Positions 26,133-35,553 of a stretch of DNA of 64,000 nt are shown piece after piece. The DNA is from Sphingobacterium mizutaii (lineage in GTDB: Bacteria > Bacteroidota > Bacteroidia > Sphingobacteriales > Sphingobacteriaceae), in the NCBI RefSeq assembly GCF_900187125.1, contig NZ_LT906468.1, positions 2,046,001 to 2,110,000 of the forward strand, given 5' to 3'. The notes under the pieces were generated by a model that saw nothing but the letters and a program-made list of their open reading frames with translations, did not search any database and was not told where the DNA came from. The position numbers were made by a program, and so were the translations under genes. The number at the start of each line of letters is the position of its first letter. Positions within the stretch are counted from its first letter, which is position 1.

Positions 26133-26921
26133 TTATAAAACCGAAAAATATTTTAGCGCATTCCAGATTCCATCATTATCAACATCATCCGTGACATAAT
26201 TGGCAATTTCTTTAACCTCTGGATTAGCATTGCCCATTGCAACTCCTAACTGTACATGTTTAAGCATGCTGATATCGTTTCCGCCATCACCAAAAGCCAT
26301 GGTATTTTCCAAAGGGATTCCAAAATGTTTGCAAAATATATCAATCCCTACCTTTTTGCTTAAGCCTTTTGGGTTCACATCGGCAAATAATGGTGTCCAT
26401 CGGGAGGCCAGGGAGTTTGGCATGACCGTGTTCATGAAATGCTCTTCCTCTTCTGGTCCAAGAAATATATTGGTTTGCAAAATGCTATTGACGTCTACCT
26501 TATCCATATCTACCAATTTAGGTACCGGTAAATTCAGGTGGGCATACATACCTGCAATTTCTGGGGTCACATCGTGGATGGTGATTTCTTGTTCGGACAT
26601 AAAGGAGAAACTCAGGGGCTGCTCTTTTGCGTAATCGATCACCGATTGAATATCTTGACTGGCTATGGCTTGCTTGAAAAGTACTTCAAAATCATGCGTT
26701 AGGCAATATCCGCCGTTGAAGGTAATATAGCCATCAAAATCCAGAAATTTGATATGATCAATACTGTTGATGGACCTGCCTGTAGAAAGGATGGTCTTTA
26801 TGCCATGGGTCTGTAGGAGGCGAATAGCTTCCACTGTTGACTCAGGAACTTTATGGGTTTTGAAACTTAATAATGTTCCATCAATATCGAAGAATACGGC
26901 TTTAATTTTAGGATTTAGCAT
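26133..26921 (-). CDS. Cof-type HAD phosphatase
   Basis: A 262-residue cytosolic phosphatase. I chose the ATG at 26921 because motif I (FFDIDGTLL, Asp12 and Asp14) should lie near the N terminus; the longer frame adds 13 residues unlike the family. Motif II is in STGRS, and motif III/IV is GDGGNDISML followed by GVAMGNANPEVKEIA. The cap is of the C2 (Cof) type. Members dephosphorylate sugar phosphates, pyridoxal phosphate or flavin nucleotides; the substrate is not predictable. Confidence 0.92.
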   Translation of the reverse strand: MLNPKIKAVFFDIDGTLLSFKTHKVPESTVEAIRLLQTHGIKTILSTGRSINSIDHIKFLDFDGYITFNGGYCLTHDFEVLFKQAIASQDIQSVIDYAKEQPLSFSFMSEQEITIHDVTPEIAGMYAHLNLPVPKLVDMDKVDVNSILQTNIFLGPEEEEHFMNTVMPNSLASRWTPLFADVNPKGLSKKVGIDIFCKHFGIPLENTMAFGDGGNDISMLKHVQLGVAMGNANPEVKEIANYVTDDVDNDGIWNALKYFSVL

Positions 26922-27040
26922 GCACAAAGGTACGTTAATTGGGGCAATTAGCCTAAACATCAGCTTTGATTTAGACGCTTAAATGACCTATAATATTTGT
27001 TTTTGCATATTCTAAAAGGGGTTAGTTTCTAAGCAATGAG

Positions 27041-27048
27041 TATCTTTG
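27041..27048 (+). promoter_or_regulatory. -7 promoter box for methyltransferase gene
   Basis: TATCTTTG lies 19 bp before the start ATG. Confidence 0.6.
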
Positions 27049-27067
27049 CCTTGGAAAAATTATTAAT

Positions 27068-28255
27068 ATGTCAATACTCAAGGATTTTTTAGGGGAGATG
27101 GAAGGGATGGTCCTAAAGAAAGAGATTCAGAAAATTTCTTTAGGTAATTACCGTGGCGAAGACGTTAATTTAAAGAATATCTATATAAAGCCGGTGTTAA
27201 TCAAGCAGGATCTAATGCTTTCATTCGTATATCGTTATCAAACGAAAGATATCACCAAAAATTATTCGATTCATGATGCCATCTTGGAACTGGAAAAGCT
27301 AGTTGATTTTAGAGGTTTCAGGTTGCTGAATGTTCAGAAATTAAATGAGAATCTAGTTTTCCAGATGAACAAGAAAGGTGAATGGCGCCTGCAAAAAGAA
27401 GTTGTCGCGAATAGAAAGGAGCAATCACTATCTCACGATAAGTTGAAAGAACGAAAAATAGGCGATTCCAGTAAGGCCTATTTGCATAAGTTGAACCTAA
27501 CGGATGCTGAGGGCAAAGTGTTCAAGAATGCTCAGGATAAATGGAAGCAAATCAATCATTATATAGAATTGATGAGTACTTCATTAAAAGAACTCCCTGC
27601 TAAGGAGAAGATCAAAGTGGTTGATATGGGGGCAGGGAAGGGATATCTAACCTTTGCGCTCTATGATTATATAAAAAACAGCCTGGAAAAAGATGTTGAC
27701 GTGGTTGGTATAGAATACAGGCAGGATTTGGTTGATTTTTGTAATCAGGTGGCCAAGGAGTCGGGTTTTGATTCCTTAAGCTTTGAGGAAGGCAGTATTG
27801 AGGACTATCATCCTTCGGAGGCTATTGATGTGTTGATCGCCTTGCATGCCTGTGATACGGCTACGGATGATGCCATCTACAAAGGGATCCAAAACGATGC
27901 TGAGCTGATCGTGGTGGCTCCATGTTGCCATAAGCAGGTCCGAAGGGAACTGGAAGCGGTGAAAGCAAAAAACGATTTGGATTTTATGACCCAATATGGA
28001 ATATTTTTGGAACGTCATGCTGAGATGTTGACCGATAGTATCCGTGCTTTGGTCATGGAATATTATGGTTATGAAATGCGGGTCATGCAATTTATTTCGG
28101 ATCAGCACACACCTAAAAATGTGATGTTGGTCGGTTCTAAGAGGAAAACTGATCCTAAGAAGCAAGTGGAAATCTTAGAAAAGATTAAAAGTTTGAAAGC
28201 TTATTTTGGTATCAATTACCAGCACTTAGAGCGATTGTGTGGTCTTGATAAATAA
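27068..28255 (+). CDS. Class I SAM-dependent methyltransferase (METTL25/RRNAD1-like)
   Basis: A 395-residue soluble protein. SAM motif I, VVDMGAGKGYLTFAL, is at about 184-198. A later block ALHACDTATDDAI with APCCHKQVRREL (PCCHK at 285-289) is typical of the methyltransferase group that includes METTL25 and RRNAD1. The N-terminal ~130 residues form a separate domain of unknown role. Probably an RNA or protein methyltransferase; the target is unknown. Monocistronic, with its own promoter and a terminator at 28323. Confidence 0.82.
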   Translation: MSILKDFLGEMEGMVLKKEIQKISLGNYRGEDVNLKNIYIKPVLIKQDLMLSFVYRYQTKDITKNYSIHDAILELEKLVDFRGFRLLNVQKLNENLVFQMNKKGEWRLQKEVVANRKEQSLSHDKLKERKIGDSSKAYLHKLNLTDAEGKVFKNAQDKWKQINHYIELMSTSLKELPAKEKIKVVDMGAGKGYLTFALYDYIKNSLEKDVDVVGIEYRQDLVDFCNQVAKESGFDSLSFEEGSIEDYHPSEAIDVLIALHACDTATDDAIYKGIQNDAELIVVAPCCHKQVRRELEAVKAKNDLDFMTQYGIFLERHAEMLTDSIRALVMEYYGYEMRVMQFISDQHTPKNVMLVGSKRKTDPKKQVEILEKIKSLKAYFGINYQHLERLCGLDK

Positions 28256-28322
28256 GGCTTTACCTAGTTTTAATTAATATATTTATTTAGATAATAAACA
28301 GGCTTTTTGTTTATCGGGAATG

Positions 28323-28346
28323 GAGCAGCGGAGACGCTGTTCTTTT
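28323..28346 (+). terminator. Probable terminator of methyltransferase gene
   Basis: GAGCAGCG pairs with CGCTGTTC (one G-T) across GAGA and is followed by four T. Confidence 0.65.
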
Positions 28347-28405
28347 GGAATTAGGTAAATCCTGATAATAGTCCAAAAAACCTGTGCATTTAGGTCACAA
28401 AGTCC

Positions 28406-28413
28406 TATCTTTG
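28406..28413 (+). promoter_or_regulatory. -7 promoter box for pheT operon
   Basis: TATCTTTG lies 20 bp before the pheT ATG. Confidence 0.6.
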
Positions 28414-28433
28414 TGTCTTGAAAAATTGTAGCG

Positions 28434-30827
28434 ATGAGAATTTCTTATAATTGGTTAAAGAATTTTATTGATATAAATAAAACCCCAGAGGAGCTTTCCT
28501 TAATCTTGACAGATATTGGTTTAGAAGTAGAATCCTTGGAGGTTGAGCAGAGTATTCCGGGAGGTTTGGAAGGATTGGTTGTTGGGGAAGTGATTACTTG
28601 TGAGCAACATCCAAACGCTGATAAACTAAAGGTAACTACTGTAAATGTAGGTAAGCCTGAATTATTGAACATAGTATGTGGTGCACCCAATGTGCGCACA
28701 GGTTTAAAAGTGATCGTTGCACAGGTTGGTACAACCTGTCACCCTACAGCAGGGGATCCATTTAAAATCACCAAATCTAAAATTCGTGGGGAAGCATCTG
28801 AAGGGATGCTATGTGGAGAAGATGAGATTGGCTTAGGGACTTCCCATGCTGGTATCGTTGAGCTATCTGCAGATGCGGAGATTGGCAGTCTAGTGAAATC
28901 ATACTTCAAGATGGAGGATGATTATTGCTATGAAATTGGTTTGACACCAAACCGTGCCGATGCGGCTTCGCATTTAGGTGTGGCTAGGGATTTAGCAGCC
29001 TATTTTAGATCTACCGTAAAAGCCTTGGATTTAGGTTCTTTTCAATCGGTATCCACTAATGGAACCGCAGTGAAAGTAGAATCTGAAGCAGATGCGCCAA
29101 GATATTCAGGTATCAATATCAAGAATATCAAAGTTGGTGAGTCACCAGAATGGCTAAGAAATAAATTGAGTGCAATTGGTGTTCGTTCGATCAACAATAT
29201 CGTCGATGTTACCAATTATATCCTTCATGATTTAGGTCAGCCTTTGCATGCATTTGACCAGGATAAGATTTCCGGAAATCAAGTGATTGTTAGGAAGGCT
29301 AAAGAGGGTGAATTGTTCAAGACATTGGATGGTGTTGAGCGTAAGCTATCTTCTGAGGATCTAGTGATTGCTGATGCCGAGAAACCGATGTGTATCGCGG
29401 GGGTTTTCGGTGGTGAGTACTCAGGAGTAACTGAAGGAACAACTTCGATTTTCTTGGAATCGGCATACTTTAACCCAGTTACTGTAAGGAAAACTTCGAA
29501 AAGACATGCTTTAAAAACGGATTCATCTTTCCGTTTCGAGCGTGGTACCAATCCAGATATTACCGTAGATGCTCTGAAAAAAGCAGCCATCCTGATTGCT
29601 GAGGTAGCAGGTGGAGAAGTGGCTTCAAGTGTTGTGGATCTATATCCAAACCCGATTAAGCCTTTCGAGTTTCCTGTAAGCTATCAGAATATCCAACGTG
29701 TCATCGGTAAAGATATTCCAGCGGAAACCATTAGAGAGATCATTTTAAGCTTAGGCATTGAGATCGAAAATGAGACCGAAGAAGGATTTGATGTTAAGGT
29801 TCCGGCCTACAAGGTTGATGTTATCCGTGAGATTGATGTGGTAGAAGAGGTATTGCGTATTTACGGATACAACAATATTGAGTTGAAGACACAGATAAAA
29901 GCTTCTTTAAATACTTCGGAGAAACCAGATAAAGAAGTTGTGCTGAATCAGATTGCAGATCTATTGATTGCCAATGGCTATAGGGAGATCTTGGCGAATT
30001 CATTGACCAAGGATGATTACTTGGAAAATGCTGAGACCGCAGTGAAGTTATTGAATCCATTGAGCAGTGATTTGGATGTGATGCGTCAGAACTTGTTGTT
30101 CTCTGCTTTGATTGCCATCGGATATAATCAAAAACGTAAGAATGCAGACCTTAAGATTTTCGAATACGGAAGGTCGTATAACATCGTTGATGACAATTAT
30201 GTAGAAAAACAATTGTTCTCCATTGCACTTTCAGGCAAGAAAGAAGCAGAGCAATGGAACAATAATTCGAAAGGCGTGAGTTTCTATGATATCAAAGCGG
30301 TAGTGGACGATATCATCAAGAGGTTGAAAGTAGAAGGTATCCGTATTGAGGATTATGCAGGTACTTACTTTGATTACGGCTTGAGTTATAAAAAAGGAGA
30401 GAAGGTCTTGGTATCTTTTGGGGCGGTTTCAAAAGCCAACCTGAAGAAAACAGATGTTGATGGACCGGTATTCTTTGCGCAGTTTGACTGGGATCTGATG
30501 ATTAAAGTGATTAAGAAAAATAAAATCACCTACAAGGAAGTTTCTAAATTCCCATCCGTAAGACGTGATTTAGCCTTGTTATTGGATGATCAGGTTTCCT
30601 TTGAACAATTGCGTTTAATTGCCACAAAGACAGAGAGAAAGTTGTTGAAGGATGTACAGATTTTTGATGTCTATAAGGGGGATAAATTGCCAGCGGGCAA
30701 GAAGTCTTATGCTTTGAGTTTTACGCTTCAGGACGAAGAAAAAACACTTACAGACAAACAAATTGATGCAATTATTCAAAAATTAATTATTAACTTTGAG
30801 AAAGAAGTAGGCGCATCAGTGCGCTAA
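28434..30827 (+). CDS. pheT: Phenylalanine--tRNA ligase beta subunit
   Basis: A 797-residue subunit of the alpha2beta2 enzyme that charges tRNA-Phe. Domain order is normal: N-terminal B1, an EMAP/tRNA-binding domain (about 40-150, with HPNADKLKVTTVNVG), B3/B4 with editing site, B5, a catalytic-like core, and the C-terminal anticodon-binding FDX-ACB domain (FPSVRRDLALLLDDQVSFEQ and following). pheS is not beside it, which is common in Bacteroidota. A coiled-coil gene and zapA follow closely and are probably cotranscribed. Confidence 0.97.
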   Translation: MRISYNWLKNFIDINKTPEELSLILTDIGLEVESLEVEQSIPGGLEGLVVGEVITCEQHPNADKLKVTTVNVGKPELLNIVCGAPNVRTGLKVIVAQVGTTCHPTAGDPFKITKSKIRGEASEGMLCGEDEIGLGTSHAGIVELSADAEIGSLVKSYFKMEDDYCYEIGLTPNRADAASHLGVARDLAAYFRSTVKALDLGSFQSVSTNGTAVKVESEADAPRYSGINIKNIKVGESPEWLRNKLSAIGVRSINNIVDVTNYILHDLGQPLHAFDQDKISGNQVIVRKAKEGELFKTLDGVERKLSSEDLVIADAEKPMCIAGVFGGEYSGVTEGTTSIFLESAYFNPVTVRKTSKRHALKTDSSFRFERGTNPDITVDALKKAAILIAEVAGGEVASSVVDLYPNPIKPFEFPVSYQNIQRVIGKDIPAETIREIILSLGIEIENETEEGFDVKVPAYKVDVIREIDVVEEVLRIYGYNNIELKTQIKASLNTSEKPDKEVVLNQIADLLIANGYREILANSLTKDDYLENAETAVKLLNPLSSDLDVMRQNLLFSALIAIGYNQKRKNADLKIFEYGRSYNIVDDNYVEKQLFSIALSGKKEAEQWNNNSKGVSFYDIKAVVDDIIKRLKVEGIRIEDYAGTYFDYGLSYKKGEKVLVSFGAVSKANLKKTDVDGPVFFAQFDWDLMIKVIKKNKITYKEVSKFPSVRRDLALLLDDQVSFEQLRLIATKTERKLLKDVQIFDVYKGDKLPAGKKSYALSFTLQDEEKTLTDKQIDAIIQKLIINFEKEVGASVR

Positions 30828-30854
30828 AAATTTATACATTAATTGCGAAATACT

Positions 30855-31163
30855 ATGGCGTCATTATCTTCCCAAATGAATATTATCGTTGAGAAAACGA
30901 AAAATCTTATTCAATTGTGTGAAGCCTTGCAAGAGGAGAATGACTTGTTAAAGCTAGAAGTTCAATCATTGCAAGTTGCATTTGATACGAGTTCAGATAA
31001 GGTTAAGCAGCTGGAAGACAAGGTGAAAGCCTTGGCAGTTGCCAAAACTTTAGACAATTCGGAGATCGATAAAGACGCTATAAATGAAAAAGTACTTGAC
31101 ACAAAACGAAAAATTAACGATTTTGTGCGAGAAATAGACAAATGTATAAGTCTATTGAAGTAG
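30855..31163 (+). CDS. Small coiled-coil protein between pheT and zapA
   Basis: A 102-residue protein from the ATG at 30855 (an in-frame TTG at 30843 is less likely). It is nearly all coiled coil with heptads from residue 10 to 60 (KNLIQLCEALQEENDLLKLE) and a second helix at the C terminus. No family assigned. The place between pheT and zapA, 49 bp before zapA, suggests a cell-division partner in the manner of ZapB. That is inference only. Confidence 0.75.
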   Translation: MASLSSQMNIIVEKTKNLIQLCEALQEENDLLKLEVQSLQVAFDTSSDKVKQLEDKVKALAVAKTLDNSEIDKDAINEKVLDTKRKINDFVREIDKCISLLK

Positions 31164-31212
31164 GCAAAGGGAGTAGGAGAATAGACTTATTACGTTATTA
31201 AGCTCAAAGAAA

Positions 31213-31503
31213 ATGGGAGAGATTTCCATAAAAATAAATATAGCAGATCGAGTATATCCTTTACGTGTAGAGACGGCGGAGGAAGAGGTGATTAGGTATG
31301 CCGCGAAGCTAATAAACGAGAAAATTAAGGAACTGCAGGATAACTATGCGGTTCGTGATAAGCAAGACTTGTTGTCGATGTGTGTATTGCAATATGCCAC
31401 GGGTATGATCAAGGCCGAGCGGAACAGTCAAAACCAGGATTCTGGTTTAGAAAATTCCATTCATGAACTGGACAATATTCTGACAGATTTCTTCAAAAAA
31501 TAA
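31213..31503 (+). CDS. zapA: Cell division protein ZapA
   Basis: A 96-residue protein with the ZapA pattern: an N-terminal beta unit (EISIKINIADRVYPLRVETA), then EEEVIRYAAKLINEKI, and a C-terminal coiled coil. ZapA binds FtsZ and cross-links protofilaments at the Z ring. A likely 6S RNA gene follows, a place where zapA-linked 6S RNAs are often found. Confidence 0.9.
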   Translation: MGEISIKINIADRVYPLRVETAEEEVIRYAAKLINEKIKELQDNYAVRDKQDLLSMCVLQYATGMIKAERNSQNQDSGLENSIHELDNILTDFFKK

Positions 31504-31547
31504 TACGTTTACGTTCTTAGAATTTAGAGCTTGTAACGACGAATTTG

Positions 31548-31723
31548 CCGCAATTAAATTCGGGTTGTCACTATTTTAAACTTAACGCTTCAATATCACG
31601 AGCAAATTAAAGATATAGGCCATTTTGCGAAAGCCATCTAGGTCATAATCATACGCTCAAATCATGTGTAATCGAAGTTTAATAATACATGGTACCTGAT
31701 TTATTTAATTGCGGTTTTTTTTT
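31548..31723 (+). ncRNA. Probable 6S RNA (ssrS)
   Basis: The 269-bp gap between zapA and rny can fold into a long rod. CCGCAATTAAAT (31548-31559) pairs exactly with 31703-31714, and CGGGT (31561-31565) with ACCTG (31694-31698). TTAAACTT (31576-31583) pairs with 31675-31682, with CG/CG beyond a bulge. Then comes an open central region, and a terminal hairpin with AGAT/ATCT and GGC/GCC (31611-31639). Nine T directly follow the closing stem. A rod with a central bubble beside zapA is what 6S RNA looks like; 6S RNA binds RNA polymerase. The ends are estimates, and no clear promoter is visible. Confidence 0.62.
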
Positions 31724-31772
31724 GGAAAATAAATGCTATTACATTAACATATTAAATTATAAATAATAACAA

Positions 31773-33332
31773 ATGGAGTTTTTCACTACTATATCAATAA
31801 TAATTTCACTGGTTGTCGGTGTTTTTATTGGACGATATCTATTACAGATGTTGTTCAAGAAACAGGAGCAATCGGCGAATGAAAAGGCTGCCCAAATCGT
31901 AAAGGATGCAGAGCAGCAAGCAGACCATATAAAAAAGCAGCGTCAGTTAGAAGCAAAAGAGAAGTTTTTGCAATTGAAGGCTGAACATGAAAAAGAAGTA
32001 AATCAAAAAAATAATACCATCTCCCAAAAAGAGAATACCATTCGTCAAAAAGAACAATCATTGAACCAGAAATTGGAGAATCTAAATCGTGAAAAACAGG
32101 ATTTGGATAACAAGACCAAGAAACTGGATCAGATGATTGAGTTCAATGACAAGAAGAAGGAAGAGGTAGAACAGTTAAAAGGCCAACATATCAAGCAATT
32201 GGAGAGCATGGCCGGTCTTTCAGCAGAGGAAGCTAAGGAACAATTAGTGAATTCATTGCGTGAAGAGGCTCGTTCTCAAGCGATCATGCAGATCAAGGAT
32301 ATTGTTGATGAGGCTAAATTGACAGCATCGAAAGAGGCTAAAAAGGTAGTTATCCAAACTATCCAACGTACTGCAACAGAATCGGCAATTGAAAACACGG
32401 TATCTATCTTTAACATTGAAAATGATGAGATCAAGGGTCGTATTATTGGACGTGAAGGTCGTAACATTAGAGCTTTAGAGGCAGCTACAGGGGTTGAGAT
32501 TATCGTTGATGATACGCCTGAAGCGATTATCCTTTCTGGCTTTGATCCAGTTCGCCGTGAGATTGCGCGTTTATCTTTACATAGATTGGTTACGGATGGT
32601 CGTATCCACCCGGCTCGTATCGAAGAGGTCGTGGCTAAAACACGTACGCAGATCGAGGATGAAATCGTTGAAATCGGTGAACGTACGGTTATCGATTTAG
32701 GGATTCATGGTCTACACCCAGAATTGATCAGGATGGTGGGTAGAATGAGATATCGTTCTTCTTATGGGCAGAACCTATTACAGCACTCTCGTGAGGTAGC
32801 TAATTTTGCGGCGACTATGGCTGCGGAATTGGGGCTTAATGTGAAACATGCGAAGCGAGCAGGATTGCTGCACGATATTGGGAAGGTGCCCGATGATAAT
32901 CCGGAATTGCCTCACGCGATCTTGGGAATGCAATTGGCAGAGAAATATAAGGAACATCCTGATGTTTGCAATGCCATCGGTGCGCACCACGATGAGATCG
33001 AGATGACCTCTATGATTTCTCCTATCGTCCAAGCCTGTGATGCTATTTCAGGTGCTCGTCCAGGAGCTAGACGTGAGGTTGTGGAAAGTTACATCAAACG
33101 TTTGAAAGAATTGGAAGATTTAGCATTGTCTTATCCAGGTGTGGAGAAAACATTCGCTATCCAAGCAGGACGTGAATTACGTGTTGTGGTAGAGAGTGAA
33201 AAAGTATCTGATGCACAAGCTGAAATCTTGGCGGCAGATATTTCAAACCGTATACAGACAGAAATGACTTATCCAGGTCAGATTAAAGTGACAGTTATTA
33301 GAGAGACCCGATCGGTTTCTTATGCGAAATAA
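31773..33332 (+). CDS. rny: Ribonuclease Y
   Basis: A 519-residue membrane-anchored endoribonuclease that starts mRNA decay. Order: N-terminal membrane helix (about residues 5-27), a long coiled coil rich in K/E/Q (30-180), a KH domain with [17 protein letters not shown] (about 227-243), an HD domain with LLHDIGK (about 369-375), and the C-terminal family domain. Normal length. A clear terminator follows. Confidence 0.97.
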   Translation: MEFFTTISIIISLVVGVFIGRYLLQMLFKKQEQSANEKAAQIVKDAEQQADHIKKQRQLEAKEKFLQLKAEHEKEVNQKNNTISQKENTIRQKEQSLNQKLENLNREKQDLDNKTKKLDQMIEFNDKKKEEVEQLKGQHIKQLESMAGLSAEEAKEQLVNSLREEARSQAIMQIKDIVDEAKLTASKEAKKVVIQTIQRTATESAIENTVSIFNIENDEIKGRIIGREGRNIRALEAATGVEIIVDDTPEAIILSGFDPVRREIARLSLHRLVTDGRIHPARIEEVVAKTRTQIEDEIVEIGERTVIDLGIHGLHPELIRMVGRMRYRSSYGQNLLQHSREVANFAATMAAELGLNVKHAKRAGLLHDIGKVPDDNPELPHAILGMQLAEKYKEHPDVCNAIGAHHDEIEMTSMISPIVQACDAISGARPGARREVVESYIKRLKELEDLALSYPGVEKTFAIQAGRELRVVVESEKVSDAQAEILAADISNRIQTEMTYPGQIKVTVIRETRSVSYAK

Positions 33333-33353
33333 TATTCAAATAGAATTTATTGG

Positions 33354-33387
33354 AAAGCCCATCAATTGATGGGCTTTTTCTTTTTTA
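33354..33387 (+). terminator. Terminator of rny
   Basis: AAAGCCCATCAATTGATGGGCTTT (stem of self-complementary halves, 33354-33377) followed by a T-rich run. Confidence 0.92.
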
Positions 33388-33390
33388 TGA

Positions 33391-33412
33391 TATTAGAATT
33401 TGATTAGAATTC
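33391..33412 (+). promoter_or_regulatory. Operator: two adjacent 11-bp direct repeats upstream of response regulator
   Basis: TATTAGAATTT (33391-33401) and GATTAGAATTC (33402-33412). The reverse-complement pair (AAATTCTAATC twice) lies before the efflux genes at 35481-35502. The spacing to the -7 box (33 bp here, 31 bp there) is nearly equal. Adjacent 11-bp direct repeats suit a dimer of an OmpR-type regulator. Confidence 0.65.
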
Positions 33413-33445
33413 AATAAAATAGCATTAAGGTATAGGCTAAATGGC

Positions 33446-33453
33446 TAAATTTG
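33446..33453 (+). promoter_or_regulatory. -7 promoter box for response regulator
   Basis: TAAATTTG, 15 bp before the start ATG. Confidence 0.55.
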
Positions 33454-33468
33454 AAATAATTAAAAGAA

Positions 33469-34158
33469 ATGCAAGTATTAGTTGTTGAAGATGATCATCG
33501 GATAAGCTCCTTTTTGATTAAAGGATTAGAGGAAAATGGCTTTTTGGTTACCCTCTGCAGGAATGCGGAAGATGCCTTGTTGGAGGAGAACCTGAAGGTG
33601 GATTGGGATGTGATCGTTTTGGATATCATGTTGCCGGGTATAGATGGGGTGCAGCTACTGCAGACCTTACGCTATAAACAGGTGTATGCGCCTGTACTGA
33701 TGCTGAGTGCCCTAAATAGCATTCAGGACAAGGTTACCTCCTTGGACTATGGTGCTGATGATTATTTGACCAAACCTTTCCATTTTGAGGAACTGCTTTC
33801 CCGTATCAATGCATTGAGCAGAAGGAAGCAATACCAGATGCAGGATAAGCCAAAGAACCCGATATTGGAATTTGATGAGTTGCAAATTGATACAGATCAG
33901 TATAAAGTATATTTAAAGGGCGAATTGGTCGATCTCTCACCGCGGGAATTTAAATTGCTCATGTACCTGATTGAAAACCGAAATAAGACGGTTAGCCGCA
34001 TGCAAATTTTAAATGCTGTTTGGGGTATCACTTTTAACAATCATAGCAATGTAGTGGATGTTTATATATCCTATCTGCGGAATAAAGTCGAAAGTCAAGA
34101 TCAGAAGTTTATCCAGACCGTTAAAGGGATTGGATATATGTTTAAGTACGATTCATGA
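33469..34158 (+). CDS. OmpR/PhoB-family response regulator for metal efflux
   Basis: A 229-residue DNA-binding regulator. The receiver domain has acidic EDD at 7-9, phosphoacceptor Asp52 (VIVLDIMLPG) and Lys102 (LTKPF). The C-terminal winged helix is seen at about 130-225 (LSPREFKLLMYLIENRNKTV, then NVVDVYISYLRNK). It overlaps the kinase gene by 4 bp and lies directly upstream of a CzcCBA-type pump. Similar systems are CusR/CzcR. The repeated 11-bp boxes before this gene and before the pump are the likely binding sites. Confidence 0.93.
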   Translation: MQVLVVEDDHRISSFLIKGLEENGFLVTLCRNAEDALLEENLKVDWDVIVLDIMLPGIDGVQLLQTLRYKQVYAPVLMLSALNSIQDKVTSLDYGADDYLTKPFHFEELLSRINALSRRKQYQMQDKPKNPILEFDELQIDTDQYKVYLKGELVDLSPREFKLLMYLIENRNKTVSRMQILNAVWGITFNNHSNVVDVYISYLRNKVESQDQKFIQTVKGIGYMFKYDS

Positions 34159-35489
34159 AGTTAAAGCATAGGTTAGCCTTATATTCTATCTGTATTTTTA
34201 GTGTGGTCACACTGCTGATTTCAGTTACCATCTATTTTGCCTATTACGTGCAGATGGAAAAGTCTGAACAGCATGCGCTAGAAAGTAAATCCCTTTTGGC
34301 AGCGATCTATTATCTGGAGCGAGATGAATTGAGCAGCTTGGACCACGAGAATATCCAAAAGCAGCTGCAGAAGACGATTTCAAGAAGGGATATCGTCGTA
34401 TTTGACAGCCTAGATAAGAGGAAGGCTGGCGATATGTCTGTTATTTCTGATATCTCGAAAGACTTTTTACAACAAGCAAGAACAGAAAAGAACGCCTTCT
34501 TCAATACAGAACATTTCTTTTATAATGGAATCTTCTATAATGACAATGAAGGTGATTTCGTGATTGTCACCAGGGAATCCAAGGACGGTTTTAACAAGCA
34601 GATGCAATCCTTGTTGCATATATTGATCATTGCATTTTTTGTTGGCTTAAGCATCATTTACTTCTTCTCCAGATTCTTGGGCTATATCGCGTACCAACCG
34701 ATCGTGAATGTGATCAAACAGATCAAAGACCGAGATAGCCAGAATTTTGAAAAACCCATCCATTTAGATCGCTCTTATTCCGAGATCCAGGATTTGGTGA
34801 ATACCTATAATTTATTTGTTGATCGTATTTCACAGACCTTTAACGTGCAGAAGAATTTCATTGATTATGTTTCGCATGAGCTCAGGACTCCTATCACGGC
34901 ATTGCTGGGTACTTTGGAAGTGACAAATCAACGAGAGCGGAGTAAGGAAGAATACGAGGATGTCATTCAACAGCTCAAGCAATATACCAATGACCTAGAA
35001 GAGACTTTGGAAAACATGATGTTGCTTTCTGGTGCTAAAACAAATTTTGAGTTTTCTAGATTAAGGGTCGATGAGATCATTTGGCAGGTCATTGAAAATG
35101 CGGTGCTTTATTACCAAGCTGATATTGAAGTGAAGATCGAGGTTGAGAAAGCCAATCTATTGGAATGGGATGGAAATGAGAAATTATTAGCTTTAGCTTT
35201 CAATAATATCATTGAGAACGCAATAAAGTATTCGGATAATAAAAAAATAACTGTTGTAATCCATGAAGAACTTGGAAGGTTGGAGGTGTTGGTAGTTGAC
35301 CAAGGAATCGGGATTTCGCAAGAGGATCTAAATATGGTCAAGGAGAATTTCTACCGTGGTGAGAATACCGGAAAATATGCAGGAAAAGGAATTGGACTCT
35401 CTATGGCCAATATTATTTTTGTGCTGCACAAAATTGACATGCAATTATATAGTGAAGGGGTCGGCACACAGGTCTCTTTAAAATTCTAA
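34155..35489 (+). CDS. Sensor histidine kinase for metal efflux
   Basis: A 444-residue inner-membrane kinase. TM1 is about 9-30, a periplasmic sensor region runs to about 150, and TM2 is about 153-172, followed by a HAMP-like linker. Then come HisKA with His241 (VSHELRTPI) and an HATPase with N box (NIIENAIKYS) and G boxes (DQGIGIS, GKGIGLSM). It overlaps the regulator gene by 4 bp. The periplasmic part is acidic and has few His/Met, so the sensed metal is not obvious. Its last codons lie inside the operator of the following pump operon. Confidence 0.92.
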   Translation: MKLKHRLALYSICIFSVVTLLISVTIYFAYYVQMEKSEQHALESKSLLAAIYYLERDELSSLDHENIQKQLQKTISRRDIVVFDSLDKRKAGDMSVISDISKDFLQQARTEKNAFFNTEHFFYNGIFYNDNEGDFVIVTRESKDGFNKQMQSLLHILIIAFFVGLSIIYFFSRFLGYIAYQPIVNVIKQIKDRDSQNFEKPIHLDRSYSEIQDLVNTYNLFVDRISQTFNVQKNFIDYVSHELRTPITALLGTLEVTNQRERSKEEYEDVIQQLKQYTNDLEETLENMMLLSGAKTNFEFSRLRVDEIIWQVIENAVLYYQADIEVKIEVEKANLLEWDGNEKLLALAFNNIIENAIKYSDNKKITVVIHEELGRLEVLVVDQGIGISQEDLNMVKENFYRGENTGKYAGKGIGLSMANIIFVLHKIDMQLYSEGVGTQVSLKF

Positions 35490-35502
35490 TCAAATTCTAA
35501 TC
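35481..35502 (+). promoter_or_regulatory. Operator: two identical 11-bp direct repeats upstream of efflux operon
   Basis: AAATTCTAATC occurs twice back to back (35481-35491, 35492-35502), overlapping the kinase stop codon. It is the reverse complement of the repeats before the regulator gene. Confidence 0.7.
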
Positions 35503-35533
35503 TAATTTAAAACTCACCTTAATCTGCAAATTA

Positions 35534-35541
35534 TAGGTTTG
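35534..35541 (+). promoter_or_regulatory. -7 promoter box for efflux operon
   Basis: TAGGTTTG fits TAnnTTTG and lies 12 bp before the ATG at 35554. Confidence 0.6.
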
Positions 35542-35553
35542 CAGAAAAGATTA

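Noticed and set aside
35539-35553. TTG start for the TolC-like gene
   Set aside because: The TTG is part of the -7 box TAGGTTTG; the ATG at 35554 gives a normal signal peptide.
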